A stretch of DNA of 64,000 nucleotides, taken from positions 1 through 64,000 of the forward strand of contig NZ_JAHBCL010000009.1 in the NCBI RefSeq assembly GCF_018390735.1, in the 5' to 3' direction. Made by a program: the position numbers and the translations under genes. Under the pieces are notes generated by a model. That model searched no databases, was not told the DNA's origin, and saw only the letters and a program-made list of their open reading frames with translations. Positions 1-9,098 of this stretch are shown here, piece after piece. The DNA is from Fusibacter paucivorans (GTDB taxonomy: Bacteria > Bacillota > Clostridia > Peptostreptococcales > Acidaminobacteraceae). How positions within the stretch are numbered: the stretch's first letter is position 1; the number at the start of each line of letters is the position of its first letter.

Positions 1-118
1 CCGCTCAGCACCCCGCATTACTGCGACGCACCGGGACTGGCTACATGGCTCCTTGGCGATTACCATGGCTGGACTTTCACCAGCAAGCAACGTCCAGCTT
101 TGCTGGACGCACGCACAC
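1..118 (-). mobile_element. 5' end of a group II intron (truncated by window edge)
   Basis: Read on the minus strand, the segment begins with GTGTG (118 downwards), matching the GUGYG 5' end of group II introns. It then shows a domain-I-like helix carrying the typical GGTGAAAGTCC element, and ends in GGTGCTGAGCGG, also usual for bacterial introns. The 5' boundary could instead be the GTGCG at 116. It lies just behind a hairpin with a T-run, the target style of class C introns, which insert after terminators. The catalytic domain V and any reverse transcriptase would be left of the window and cannot be seen, so class and completeness are inferred. Confidence 0.62.
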
Positions 119-123
119 CATAA

Positions 124-164
124 AAAATACGCGCTGTCACTTTTTTGATGACGTCGCGTATTTT
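124..164 (-). terminator. Terminator hairpin of the tetR gene
   Basis: Ten-base arms AAAATACGCG (124-133) and CGCGTATTTT (155-164) form a stem, with further partial pairing of GTCA/TGAC inside. On the minus strand it is followed by a T-run (TTTTTTA), fitting a factor-independent terminator for tetR, whose stop is at 185. The putative group II intron starts directly behind it. Confidence 0.75.
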
Positions 165-184
165 GTCATTACTCATTTATTGGT

Positions 185-781
185 TCAATTGTTTTTTACC
201 ATGTTGATCATGGCTTTCGTATAGTACTCAATAACGGCATCCGATGCTTTGATCCCCATGACGGCATGTGTGTGAATAATGCCGTCAATCGTTGCAATCA
301 GCACATAACCAATCGCTGAAACATCCAGTGACTTCGCCCCGTCTACGCCATCTGAGAAAACTTGTTCAAGATCTTTATAGAAGCCCGCAAACCGTCGCTG
401 TGCATATTGTTGAAGTTTTGGCGCCCGAGTCACAATCGACCAGAATTCAAATGAAAATTTAGCATTCATCACTTCTGTTTCATCATCCAACGCTTTAATA
501 ACCGTCTTAATATAAACTTTTAAAAATGTTTCAAAATCACTTTTTGACGCCAGTTCAGCAATGAGCGCCTGACGCTTTGCCAGCTGAATTTCCGCAATGT
601 CAAAGAAGACATCTTCTTTGCTTGGAAAGTAATGATAGATTCCCCCTTTGCTCACACCGCTGAGTTTTACGATATCATCCATCGTCGTCGCATCATAACC
701 TTTTTCAGAAAAGACTTTAAACGCACATGCAATAATATGATCTCGTTTTGCCTTTAACTTCTCTTCACTAATCTTCGGCAT
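185..781 (-). CDS. TetR/AcrR family transcriptional regulator
   Basis: A 198-residue DNA-binding repressor. Residues about 10-56 form the TetR helix-turn-helix (TTMDDIVKLSGVSKGGIYHYF), and the helical remainder is the ligand-binding and dimer domain, as usual for the family length. The start is preceded by a GGGGG ribosome site five bases away. No efflux gene is visible beside it on this strand; the neighbour to the right is a divergent diguanylate cyclase gene and the left side is occupied by the intron, so the target is unknown. A GACC/GTCG palindrome in its own promoter suggests autoregulation. Confidence 0.9.
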   Translation of the reverse strand: MPKISEEKLKAKRDHIIACAFKVFSEKGYDATTMDDIVKLSGVSKGGIYHYFPSKEDVFFDIAEIQLAKRQALIAELASKSDFETFLKVYIKTVIKALDDETEVMNAKFSFEFWSIVTRAPKLQQYAQRRFAGFYKDLEQVFSDGVDGAKSLDVSAIGYVLIATIDGIIHTHAVMGIKASDAVIEYYTKAMINMVKNN

Positions 782-796
782 AACAACCCCCTATCC

Positions 797-822
797 CGAC
801 CAGTCGTTTTGATGCCATTATA
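797..822 (-). promoter_or_regulatory. Possible tetR promoter and TetR operator
   Basis: On the minus strand a perfect TATAAT lies at 822-817. The palindrome CGACCAGTCG (797-806) falls about ten bases further, around the expected transcription start. Repressor sites of TetR proteins often have this form and place. The -35 hexamer (TTTCAT) is poor, so the promoter rests on its -10 box. Confidence 0.45.
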
Positions 823-952
823 ATGAAATGATGCATGACATGAAATGGAAATTCTTATGATATCCCTATAGAAATGTACGACATTATATTTTAAATTGGT
901 TAACTTCATGGTTTATACGATTCCCACGCTTCTCACCTACATTTTTATGCGG

Positions 953-958
953 TATAAT
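953..958 (+). promoter_or_regulatory. -10 box of the diguanylate cyclase gene
   Basis: TATAAT at 953-958 with a weak TTCTCA 17 bases upstream (930-935). It would start transcription near 965, past the first in-frame ATG at 957, and so supports translation from 984. Confidence 0.5.
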
Positions 959-983
959 GAGTAGAATGAAAGCGAGGATGACC

Positions 984-2516
984 ATGCAATTTCTACAAGG
1001 ACTCTTATTGGCCAGTTCATCAATTCTATACGTTTTTTTTGCATACTATGCCTTTAGACATCGAGAAGTTCCCGGCGCCATAAGCTTGGGATATCTGATG
1101 CTCGCAACTGTTATCTGGTCTGTCGGCGCTTATTTTGAAATTTTTGCATCCTCGATTGAGCAGATGATCTTTTGGCGAAATGTTCAGCAAATAGGCGTCT
1201 TTGGCGTTCCGATGCTCACCTTGAGCTTCGCCATTAAATATACACTGAATCGAGCACTTTCGAAAATACACCGTTTTCTCTTCGTCTTTCCTGCAGTGAT
1301 CAATCTGCTGATTTTTACCAATGGATACCATCATTTGATGCGAAGCGGCTACGACATTGTCGAAAATGCTATTTTCGGCAAAGAACTCGTCGTGCACGCA
1401 ACTGCATTTGATACGATGCTCGTTGGAATCAACTTTGTTATTCCACTGCTTGCTGTGGCGCTTTTTTTCGATTTTCGACAAAAAATCGGCGTTGCTTATA
1501 AGCGACAGGTAACGCTCCTCATGATCAGCACGCTGTATACGTTTCTCGTAACCGCTTTAAAAATGTCTGTTCTATCATCAATCGGTATTTATATCAGCAT
1601 GTCTGTTCTCTACATTCCAAGTGCTATTTTATTCTTTTTCAGTCTTTTTCGGTTTGATTATTTCAATCTGGCGCCGATAGCCTATAATAAAGTATTTGAT
1701 GTCATACACGAAGGCGTTGTCGTTATCAACAAACGCATGCGAATCGTCGATATCAATCCTTTTGCCACTGCATTGATTGCATCGGAAGATAAAATAGCCG
1801 TTGGGAAAGATATCAACGCCTGTCTCAAAGCCAGTTTTCAGTTCGAGCTGGCAGCACTATCCGGGCAAATGACAACTTACAACCTCTCATGCGGCGATAA
1901 TCGCATGATCGATATGACTTATCATCCTATTATCGCATCAGAGAATATCGTTGGTGCCGTGTTGCTGCTCGCCGATGTCACCGGACAAAAGGAGTATGAG
2001 AAATTTCTAATTGAACGCGCCTATCAAGATGGCTTAACAGGACTATTAAACCGCTTTGGATTAAATTATTTTCATGACAAACACGAAGGCTACCAGTCTT
2101 TAATCGTCTGCGTCCTCGACTTAGACCACTTTAAGTCGATTAACGATCAATATGGTCATTTAAATGGCGATACCGTGCTCATTCAATTTTCCGACATGCT
2201 GCGTGAGACATTTACCGATCATTGCGAAGTCGCGAGAATCGGCGGCGAAGAATTTGCACTCTATCTATACGACCAAACACTTGAAAATGCTTTCGAACGT
2301 GCGGATACCTTTAGAAAGCGTATTGATAATCACGTTGTCTTCACCGAAGACGGCAATGCCATTCACTTTACAGTCAGTATCGGCATCAGTATTTCCGTCA
2401 ATGCCAATGAACCGTTAAAACTAATCATTGCACGTGCTGATGAGGCGCTCTATGCCGCAAAAAATGCAAATCGCAACCGCGTAATGCTCTATGAAACCAA
2501 TATTGCCAACCATTGA
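984..2516 (+). CDS. Membrane PAS-GGDEF diguanylate cyclase
   Basis: Makes cyclic di-GMP from two GTP. Counted from the first in-frame ATG (957): residues about 12-230 hold seven or so membrane segments resembling the 7TM region of sensor histidine kinases, 240-340 form a PAS-like sensor, and 350-510 a GGDEF domain with GGEEF at 429-433 and DLDHFKSIND before it. The inhibitory RxxD site five residues upstream of GGEEF is absent, so product inhibition is not expected. I place the start at ATG 984 because GAGGA at 974-978 precedes it, while a TATAAT box (953-958) overlaps the upstream ATG at 957. It is followed 40 bases later by a YjiH-type gene, probably in one operon. Confidence 0.88.
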   Translation: MQFLQGLLLASSSILYVFFAYYAFRHREVPGAISLGYLMLATVIWSVGAYFEIFASSIEQMIFWRNVQQIGVFGVPMLTLSFAIKYTLNRALSKIHRFLFVFPAVINLLIFTNGYHHLMRSGYDIVENAIFGKELVVHATAFDTMLVGINFVIPLLAVALFFDFRQKIGVAYKRQVTLLMISTLYTFLVTALKMSVLSSIGIYISMSVLYIPSAILFFFSLFRFDYFNLAPIAYNKVFDVIHEGVVVINKRMRIVDINPFATALIASEDKIAVGKDINACLKASFQFELAALSGQMTTYNLSCGDNRMIDMTYHPIIASENIVGAVLLLADVTGQKEYEKFLIERAYQDGLTGLLNRFGLNYFHDKHEGYQSLIVCVLDLDHFKSINDQYGHLNGDTVLIQFSDMLRETFTDHCEVARIGGEEFALYLYDQTLENAFERADTFRKRIDNHVVFTEDGNAIHFTVSIGISISVNANEPLKLIIARADEALYAAKNANRNRVMLYETNIANH

Positions 2517-2555
2517 CACAAATCAATTTCCTTACCCATGAGAAGCGAGGTATAA

Positions 2556-3884
2556 ATGGATTCAACTCTTTCCAACAAAAACGCGTTTGGACGTTTTAAA
2601 TTTATCGGCATTACACTTTTAGGGCTCATTATGTTCCTCTATAAATGGCCGCAGCTTGATCAAACACTTTTTCTTTACATTATTTCAGCGACACAGTCGT
2701 TAACACAGCCGATTATCAAACATATTTTGTCACTGTTCTTACTGATCAACGGGTTAGGTGCATTACTTGTCACTGGTTTTAAGGCGCCTTATTTCGACCA
2801 GCATCCCCTTTTTAAGCGGGCCTTTACTTGTTCCAAAACGCGTTTAGCCGTTAACCTGCTGGCGCCATTAATCGTTTTAAGCAGCTTTTTCCCGCAGTTC
2901 GCGTTTCTCAATGATCTCAGCGCTGATGTTGTCACCATGTGCACGACAGTCTTTGTCTTTCTAACGGTTTCAAAATTATTGCTTCCCATGGTTAGTGAAT
3001 TTGGCTTAGCAGAATTTATCGAAGTGTACCTGACACCCTTGATGCGTCCTATCTTCAAATTGCCCGGGGCAGCTGTTATGCCCGTTATAACGTCTTCATT
3101 CGTCAGTGTTACCGTTGCAATCATGCTCTTGACTGATCAATTCTACAAAGGGTACTACACGCGTCGCGAAACGCTGTTTATCACAACTTGTCTAACATTG
3201 CCCGCAATGCCTGTGACAATACTCTTATGCGATCTTGACGGCATTTCATCTCGCTGGGGGCTCTTTTATCTCCTTATTGTCTTTATTGCGCTGTTGCTTA
3301 GTATCGTGCTCATTAGAATACCGCCTTTGTCCACAAAAGATAATCACTATTACGCGGTAAAACCTGCCAGCAATTCTAACGATGGTCAAATACGTAAGAG
3401 CACTTTTAACAATGCCATGGACACTGCTGCCGCTAAAGCACTTTCACCGCACGATACACCGCTTAAGAATCTTCGCGATGTGCTCTTAAACATGACTTCT
3501 TTTATGCCATTTATTATCGTTATCGGTACTTTTTCGATGTTCCTCATCTATAAAACACCGCTAATCACATGGTTAACCAAGCCCTACGCACTTTATATGG
3601 GATTGTTCGGCATTCAAGAGGCGCACACCATCGCACCGGCACTTTTCTTAAATACCGTTGATGTTATTTTGCCGCCAGTCGTTCTCAAGAATATCGCCTC
3701 TGAAACGGCGCGCTTCACAGCACAGCTTATCTTTATTACGCAAATGACGTATATGGCACCTTTTCTGCTAACCATGGGCATTGATACATTGACAAAACCG
3801 ATTGAAATCTTCAAGATTGCCATTCTTCGAATTATATTAATCGTTCCGATGGCCGCGCTTGCTGTACACTTCTTCTTGCATTAG
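2556..3884 (+). CDS. YjiH-like membrane protein with nucleoside-recognition (Gate) domain
   Basis: A 442-residue integral membrane protein with about 10-11 hydrophobic segments. The region around residues 120-220 (FLTVSKLLLPMVSEFGLAEF, then a GGG-like turn and the TRRE motif in YYTRRETLFITT) matches the YjiH branch of the Gate/nucleoside-recognition fold. The substrate of this family is not settled. The start has GCGAGG eight bases before it. It lies 40 bases behind the diguanylate cyclase gene and ends at a bidirectional terminator, so the two genes probably form one transcript. Confidence 0.75.
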   Translation: MDSTLSNKNAFGRFKFIGITLLGLIMFLYKWPQLDQTLFLYIISATQSLTQPIIKHILSLFLLINGLGALLVTGFKAPYFDQHPLFKRAFTCSKTRLAVNLLAPLIVLSSFFPQFAFLNDLSADVVTMCTTVFVFLTVSKLLLPMVSEFGLAEFIEVYLTPLMRPIFKLPGAAVMPVITSSFVSVTVAIMLLTDQFYKGYYTRRETLFITTCLTLPAMPVTILLCDLDGISSRWGLFYLLIVFIALLLSIVLIRIPPLSTKDNHYYAVKPASNSNDGQIRKSTFNNAMDTAAAKALSPHDTPLKNLRDVLLNMTSFMPFIIVIGTFSMFLIYKTPLITWLTKPYALYMGLFGIQEAHTIAPALFLNTVDVILPPVVLKNIASETARFTAQLIFITQMTYMAPFLLTMGIDTLTKPIEIFKIAILRIILIVPMAALAVHFFLH

Positions 3885-3931
3885 CAAAAATCATTATGGC
3901 GGCTTCAATGCGCTTCGAATAATTGACATAT

Positions 3932-3966
3932 AAAAACCGAGCATCCTTTAGATGACTCGGTTTTTT
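3932..3966. terminator. Bidirectional terminator between convergent genes
   Basis: Arms AAAAACCGAG (3932-3941) and CTCGGTTTTT (3956-3965) flanked by A- and T-runs serve both the YjiH gene on the plus strand and the HD-GYP gene on the minus strand. Confidence 0.9.
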
Positions 3967-3974
3967 ATTTGACA

Positions 3975-5969
3975 TTACACACGCAGCACTTTTTCTATAA
4001 AGACGCGCGTTAGTTCCGGATCAAATTGTGACCCAGCACACCGCAGCAATTCATCTATCGCAGCTTCATGTGACATTGCCTTTCGAAAAGTGCGATCATT
4101 CGTCATCGCATCATAGGCATCTGCAATGGCAATAATACGGGCATTTAGCGGTATTTCAAGCCCTTTCAAGCCACTTGGATACCCACTGCCGTCCCAAAAC
4201 TCATGATGTGCACGCACATATTCTGCAATGCCGTAAAACTCTTTTGATGTATTAAGCAAGCGATAACCTGTTTCAGGGTGCTGCCTAATTTGATTCCAGT
4301 CCGTCAGTGTTAAGGCGCTCTTTTTATTCAGCAGGATTTCATCTATCGCTATTTTGCCAATATCGTGCAACTCTCCAGCAACTTTAAGTTTCTGACATTC
4401 ACCCTCTGAAAAGCCGAGCACCCGTCCGAGCTTGGTACAGTATTCACCGACGCGCTTTGAATGTGCTTCTTCTTCAACACTCTTCATCGCCAGCGCAGAC
4501 GAAATTGATTTGATAATGTCATTGCGTTTACTGCCGCCGTAGTATATTTTACTTTGATACATGCGATCTTCTGCCTGTTTAAGACATTCAAAGATATCCT
4601 GTTCCTGATTCTTTTTAATATCCCATCCAAAAGATACAGAGATTTCAATGCCCATAATTTGTTCGTGTCTGAACGCCTGTGTCACCTGTTTTGTATAGTG
4701 ATTAATGAAAAGCTGTTCTGTTCGAGGCATGATAATAACAAATTCATCGCCTCCGATTCTCGAAATAACATCGTCCGAACGCTTATAACGCGAAAGTGTA
4801 TTGGCAACCTTTGTAATCAACTCATCCCCAGCACGATGGCCAAAGGCATCGTTGACAATCTTAAGCCCATTGACATCAATAAAGAGAATCGCCAGCGGCC
4901 ACGCGCTATTAATGTCAAGTTTGCGAAGCACATCTTCAAAATAGCGGCGATTATACAGCCCGGAAAGCTGATCGTGATAACTTAAATATTCGATTTCACG
5001 CTGTTTCTCCTGTTTGTAGCGATGGTCTCTGAAAACAATAACAACGCCGGACAGTTTGCCATTTTCGTCAAAGATCGGCGACGCAGTATCTTCAATGACT
5101 ATTTTATCACCTGATTTGGTCAACATCACTGTGTGGTTGGCCAAATGCAATATTTTTTGACTCTTGATTACCTGATCGACTGGACTTTCCAGTACTTCGT
5201 GCGTCAATTCGCTTTCTAATACGATATATTGGTTAAACGGTTTGCCAATGATTTCATCCATCAACCAACCCGACAACTGAACAGCAATTGGATTCATAAA
5301 GGTAATCAGTCCCTTAGAATCCGTCGTAATAACACCATCCCCAATAGCATTGAGCGTAAAATAAAACTGATTTTCTGTTCGATAGAGTGTATCATACTGA
5401 CGTTTCATAAATGCCAAACGCTCATTGATGAGATAATGCACAGCCAACACTGTCATCATAAAGACAAGCATCGTTAGAATCAGTCCAATTTCAAAAATCC
5501 AGTTGGTTGTGAAGGGCTTTTTAAACCGCATCACATAAGCGTAGAGCACCGCCGTTGCAACAATGAAGCCCAACAGCATATCCCGGCGTGCATGAAAGAG
5601 ACTCATCACTATAAAAGTGGCTGCCATACACCAGATTGCAGGACCAATGTAATCGTAAAATGCTGCCCCCATATAAATCAACAACCCGCAATAGACGATA
5701 ATGCTCATAATTCGTCTGAGCTGATCTTCCTTAATTTTTAACAGTGCGATTTCCAGTACCCCAAAAGCGAGCAGCATCAAACTTTCAAATGCAACAAACA
5801 TCTGTGGTTCCTCTAAAAACAATACCCGAACCGAATAATTTGCAATCGCACCAATTGTGAGCGATGAAAGAATGACGAAAGAAATCAGCACTTGTTCCAG
5901 TCTCTGACGGTTTTCCTCGCCTCGATAGCGTCCCAAATCCTTCATAAAAGCTTTTATTTTCTGAAACAT
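3975..5969 (-). CDS. Membrane PAS-GGDEF-HD-GYP cyclic di-GMP protein
   Basis: A hybrid protein able in principle to make and degrade cyclic di-GMP. Numbered from an upstream in-frame TTG (5987): residues 30-190 have about six membrane segments, 205-325 a PAS domain, 335-490 GGDEF with GGDEF at 412-416 and a product-inhibition site RSDD at 403-406, and 505-670 an HD-GYP phosphodiesterase with HDIGK at 542-546 and HHEFWDGSGYP at 593-603. All key residues of both enzymes are intact. The ATG at 5969 is preferred because GGGGAG lies ten bases ahead; the TTG overlaps that site. It is transcribed alone, divergently from aspA. Confidence 0.9.
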   Translation of the reverse strand: MFQKIKAFMKDLGRYRGEENRQRLEQVLISFVILSSLTIGAIANYSVRVLFLEEPQMFVAFESLMLLAFGVLEIALLKIKEDQLRRIMSIIVYCGLLIYMGAAFYDYIGPAIWCMAATFIVMSLFHARRDMLLGFIVATAVLYAYVMRFKKPFTTNWIFEIGLILTMLVFMMTVLAVHYLINERLAFMKRQYDTLYRTENQFYFTLNAIGDGVITTDSKGLITFMNPIAVQLSGWLMDEIIGKPFNQYIVLESELTHEVLESPVDQVIKSQKILHLANHTVMLTKSGDKIVIEDTASPIFDENGKLSGVVIVFRDHRYKQEKQREIEYLSYHDQLSGLYNRRYFEDVLRKLDINSAWPLAILFIDVNGLKIVNDAFGHRAGDELITKVANTLSRYKRSDDVISRIGGDEFVIIMPRTEQLFINHYTKQVTQAFRHEQIMGIEISVSFGWDIKKNQEQDIFECLKQAEDRMYQSKIYYGGSKRNDIIKSISSALAMKSVEEEAHSKRVGEYCTKLGRVLGFSEGECQKLKVAGELHDIGKIAIDEILLNKKSALTLTDWNQIRQHPETGYRLLNTSKEFYGIAEYVRAHHEFWDGSGYPSGLKGLEIPLNARIIAIADAYDAMTNDRTFRKAMSHEAAIDELLRCAGSQFDPELTRVFIEKVLRV

Positions 5970-6080
5970 TGATAATATTCTCCCCAATATGAGTATTCAC
6001 AATAATATTCACACATGAATTATACCACAATTGCCGCATAGCGAAAGCGCAAAATCATAACCGTTTAATACATTTCAGGA

Positions 6081-6109
6081 TTGACATCGGCTCTAATCCA
6101 TCATACAAT
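6081..6109 (+). promoter_or_regulatory. Near-consensus sigma-A promoter of the aspA-hydF cluster
   Basis: TTGACA (6081-6086), a 17-base spacer and TACAAT (6104-6109). Transcription would begin near 6116, leaving a leader of about 137 bases before the GTG start of aspA. Confidence 0.8.
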
Positions 6110-6167
6110 ATAGTTAAATAAATAACAATCTTGTCCTGAGGTCATTTGTCCAAAGGATCGGATCAAA

Positions 6168-6230
6168 TTTTTGCAACCCTACTGTCATGAATTTATTCTG
6201 GACAGAATGTGTTTATTTTTTATGCAAAAA
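6168..6230 (+). other. Nested inverted repeats in the aspA leader
   Basis: TTTTTGCA (6168-6175) pairs with TGCAAAAA (6223-6230), enclosing the perfect short palindrome ATTCTG-GA-CAGAAT (6195-6208). Right after it comes the ribosome site GGAAGGAG (6236-6243). No known riboswitch was recognised; it may be an operator pair or a structural leader. Confidence 0.4.
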
Positions 6231-6252
6231 TGATGGGAAGGAGCCCCTCGTC

Positions 6253-7722
6253 GTGAAACGCAATGATACCACTTCGGCCGAATGGTCAGAATCTTGCCGA
6301 ACAGAAAATGATGCTCTGGGCGCAGCAGTTCTGCCGTCAAAAGCACTTTATGGCATTCACACACATCGCGCAAGAAATAATTTTAATCTTACGGAACGCA
6401 CTCTCTCACCAAGTCTTATACACGCTATCCTCCAAGTCAAAAAAGCATGTGCCGAAGCCAATGTTGAAACCGGTGATCTGTCGTCAACCATCGGCGCTGC
6501 CATTATCTCAGCTGCCGATAAAGCACTTGATGTCTTCGAAAAAAAGAATGAATCCTTGCCGTTGAACCCTGATGAGCAGGAGATATATGAAGCACTTCAA
6601 ACACACCCGCTCCAAGGCGGTGCAGGTACTTCAGTCAACATGAACGTCAATGAAGTCCTCGCCAATCTCGCACTGGCAAGGCTCAACAAAAACGCAGGAG
6701 ACTACGACAGTCTGCACCCGGTTAATCACGTCAATATGAGTCAATCTACCAATGATGTCTATCCAACGGCATTAAAAATCGCCCTAATCCGTAAAGTACG
6801 GAAACTTTCCGATGCGCTCGCACAGCTTCAAAGCGCATTGCAGCGCTTAGAAACAGAACATGCCAACGTCATCAAGTTGGGACGAACACAGCTAATGGAT
6901 GCCGTTCCCATTACGTTTGGTCAAGTTTTTGGCGCCTATGCGCGCGCCATCAGCCGTGACCGCTGGCGCATCTATAAGGCTGAGGAAAGGCTAAGGGAAA
7001 TAAACCTCGGCGGTACAGCTGTCGGCACCGGACTCAACGCCTCTCTGGATTTTATCTATCTCGTAACAGAACGTTTACAGCGTATTACCGGCCTCGGAAT
7101 CGCTCGTGCAGATCTCTTGGTTGATGCCACTCAAAATGCCGATGTCTATGTTGAAGTCTCGGGACTTTTAAAAGCACTAGCCACTAATTTAATGAAAATC
7201 GCCAACGATCTAAGACTCATGAACGCCGGTCCCAGAGGCGGTTTCGCTGAAATATCTCTGGAAGCGCACCAAGCGGGTTCATCCATTATGCCGGGGAAAG
7301 TCAACCCGGTGCTCTGTGAAATGGTCAACCAAGTATGCTTCCGCGTTTTTGGCGCAGATGTTGCCATAACTGCCGCTGCCGCAGGCGGACAATTTGAGCT
7401 CAATCCTTTTTTGCCCCTCATTGGCGATGAACTGTTTACCGCTTTTGATCTACTGGAGGCTTCAGTCGAAAAATTCACACAGGGCGTTATTGAAACGCTG
7501 TCTGTCAATCGTGCGCACTGTCAGGAGACCGTGGCTAAATCGACCTCACTTGCAGCTGCTTTTATCGATGTCCTCGGCTATGATGAAGCAAGTGCCATTG
7601 CCAAGCGCGCTCATGAATCCGGCGCAAATATTCGCAACGTTTTACGCAACGAAACACTGCTTTCAGACGAAGCCATTGATGAACGACTCACCGTTCAAAA
7701 CTTGACGCATCCAAAGCGTTAA
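6253..7722 (+). CDS. aspA: Aspartate ammonia-lyase (fumarase/aspartase superfamily)
   Basis: Converts L-aspartate to fumarate and ammonia in the cytoplasm. The superfamily signature GSSIMPGKVNP is intact (about residues 342-352 from the GTG start), and SQSTNDVYP and TGLN-type motifs precede it. Length 489 is normal. I choose GTG at 6253 because GGAAGGAG lies nine bases ahead; the longer frame from ATG 6187 adds 22 unlikely residues. The gene is followed after 117 bases by hydF. Aspartase-like genes are often neighbours of [FeFe]-hydrogenase maturation genes, and a supply of ammonia for the dithiomethylamine bridge of the H-cluster is a reasonable inference, but simple aspartate catabolism remains possible. 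Confidence 0.88.
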   Translation: MKRNDTTSAEWSESCRTENDALGAAVLPSKALYGIHTHRARNNFNLTERTLSPSLIHAILQVKKACAEANVETGDLSSTIGAAIISAADKALDVFEKKNESLPLNPDEQEIYEALQTHPLQGGAGTSVNMNVNEVLANLALARLNKNAGDYDSLHPVNHVNMSQSTNDVYPTALKIALIRKVRKLSDALAQLQSALQRLETEHANVIKLGRTQLMDAVPITFGQVFGAYARAISRDRWRIYKAEERLREINLGGTAVGTGLNASLDFIYLVTERLQRITGLGIARADLLVDATQNADVYVEVSGLLKALATNLMKIANDLRLMNAGPRGGFAEISLEAHQAGSSIMPGKVNPVLCEMVNQVCFRVFGADVAITAAAAGGQFELNPFLPLIGDELFTAFDLLEASVEKFTQGVIETLSVNRAHCQETVAKSTSLAAAFIDVLGYDEASAIAKRAHESGANIRNVLRNETLLSDEAIDERLTVQNLTHPKR

Positions 7723-7839
7723 AACTTTTGATATGACTGCAAAACATAACACCAATCGCCGATGTTTTTCTACTAAAAGCTCTAACAGAATAATCTAACA
7801 GCAAGGCTAAATCGCAAGCCTTCACAGAAAGGATCACTT

Positions 7840-9096
7840 ATGAATCAAACGCCTCAAGGCAATCGCATTCACATTGCTTTTTTCGGCAAGACAAATGCCG
7901 GCAAATCATCATTAATCAATGCCATTACCGAACAGAATATCGCACTGGTATCTGAGATTTCAGGAACGACGACGGATCCCGTCTACAAAGCAATGGAAAT
8001 ACTGCCGCTAGGCCCCGTCATGATGATTGACACAGCTGGTCTCAGTGATGACACGGCACTTGGAACACTGCGCGAACAAAAAACACTCGATGTTCTCAAT
8101 AAGACCGATTGTGCACTCATCGTTCTCGATGCAACAGATGCAGATACTTCGTTTACCTTTGAAAAAAAGCTGACCGAGACAATCAAGCAAAAGAAGCTGC
8201 CCCTCATTGGCATATTCAATAAAACAGATCTCTTGAAGGATCATCCCCCTGAAACAATTGTCCAATACTGTGAAACGCTTTCAAGAGATTTTAACATCCC
8301 TTTTATACCGGTTTCTGCTAATACCGGCAAGGGCATAGACCAAGTTAAAAAGCAGTTGGCTGCTTTAATGCCGCACGATGAAGATCGATTTAAAATTGTT
8401 GGCGATCTCATTCATCCGGGCGATTTCGTCGTTCTCGTGACACCAATAGACAAAGCCGCACCAAAAGGACGTCTCATACTGCCGCAGCAGCAAACGATTC
8501 GAGATATTCTAGAAAGCGACGCCATTGCTATCGTCACCAAAGAACACGAACTCCGCGAGACGCTCTCGTCGCTGGGCAAAAAACCATCACTGGTGATCAC
8601 AGATTCTCAGGCCTTTTTAAAAGTCGGTGCTGACACGCCAACGGACATTCCAATGACATCATTTTCAATTTTATTCGCGCGCTATAAGGGCGATTTAAAC
8701 AGCCTCGTCGCCGGAGCTGCGGCGATACGCAATCTTCAGGACGGCGACAGAGTGCTCATCGCCGAAGGGTGTACACATCATAAACAATCAGACGATATCG
8801 GCACAGTCAAAATTCCAAGATGGATTCGCCAGCTGACAGGTAAGGAGATTATTTTTGAGCATACGTCGGGCGTCTCGTTTACAGATGATTTAAAAGCCTA
8901 TAAACTCGTCGTCCACTGCGGCGGCTGTATGCTCAATCAGCGCGCAATGCAGCATCGCATTGAAACGGCTGTTAAATACCAAGTACCAATCGTCAACTAC
9001 GGTGTTCTCATCGCCTACGTACACGGCATTCTCGATCGTGCGTTGGAACCATTCCCAATGGCAAAGCGAACATGGGATAAATACAAGGAGGTATAG
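7840..9096 (+). CDS. hydF: [FeFe]-hydrogenase H-cluster maturation GTPase HydF
   Basis: Scaffold GTPase on which the two-iron subcluster is assembled with HydE and HydG before delivery to hydrogenase. The N-terminal G domain shows GKTNAGKSS (16-24), DTAG (64-67) and NKTD (127-130). The C-terminal iron-sulfur site is complete: C311-T-H313, then H359-C360-G-G-C363, matching the CxH...HCxxC pattern. The start has GAAAGGA before it. It lies between aspA and a TM1266-type gene, two bases ahead of the latter, so all three are likely cotranscribed. hydE, hydG and a hydrogenase gene are not in this window. Confidence 0.95.
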   Translation: MNQTPQGNRIHIAFFGKTNAGKSSLINAITEQNIALVSEISGTTTDPVYKAMEILPLGPVMMIDTAGLSDDTALGTLREQKTLDVLNKTDCALIVLDATDADTSFTFEKKLTETIKQKKLPLIGIFNKTDLLKDHPPETIVQYCETLSRDFNIPFIPVSANTGKGIDQVKKQLAALMPHDEDRFKIVGDLIHPGDFVVLVTPIDKAAPKGRLILPQQQTIRDILESDAIAIVTKEHELRETLSSLGKKPSLVITDSQAFLKVGADTPTDIPMTSFSILFARYKGDLNSLVAGAAAIRNLQDGDRVLIAEGCTHHKQSDDIGTVKIPRWIRQLTGKEIIFEHTSGVSFTDDLKAYKLVVHCGGCMLNQRAMQHRIETAVKYQVPIVNYGVLIAYVHGILDRALEPFPMAKRTWDKYKEV

Positions 9097-9098
9097 TT

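Noticed and set aside
1026-1481. Long antisense frame within the diguanylate cyclase gene
   Set aside because: It lies fully inside a well-supported gene on the other strand, has no ribosome site and no recognisable domain.
4554-4985. 143-codon plus-strand frame inside the HD-GYP gene
   Set aside because: Antisense shadow of the intact GGDEF region; no ribosome site or family features.
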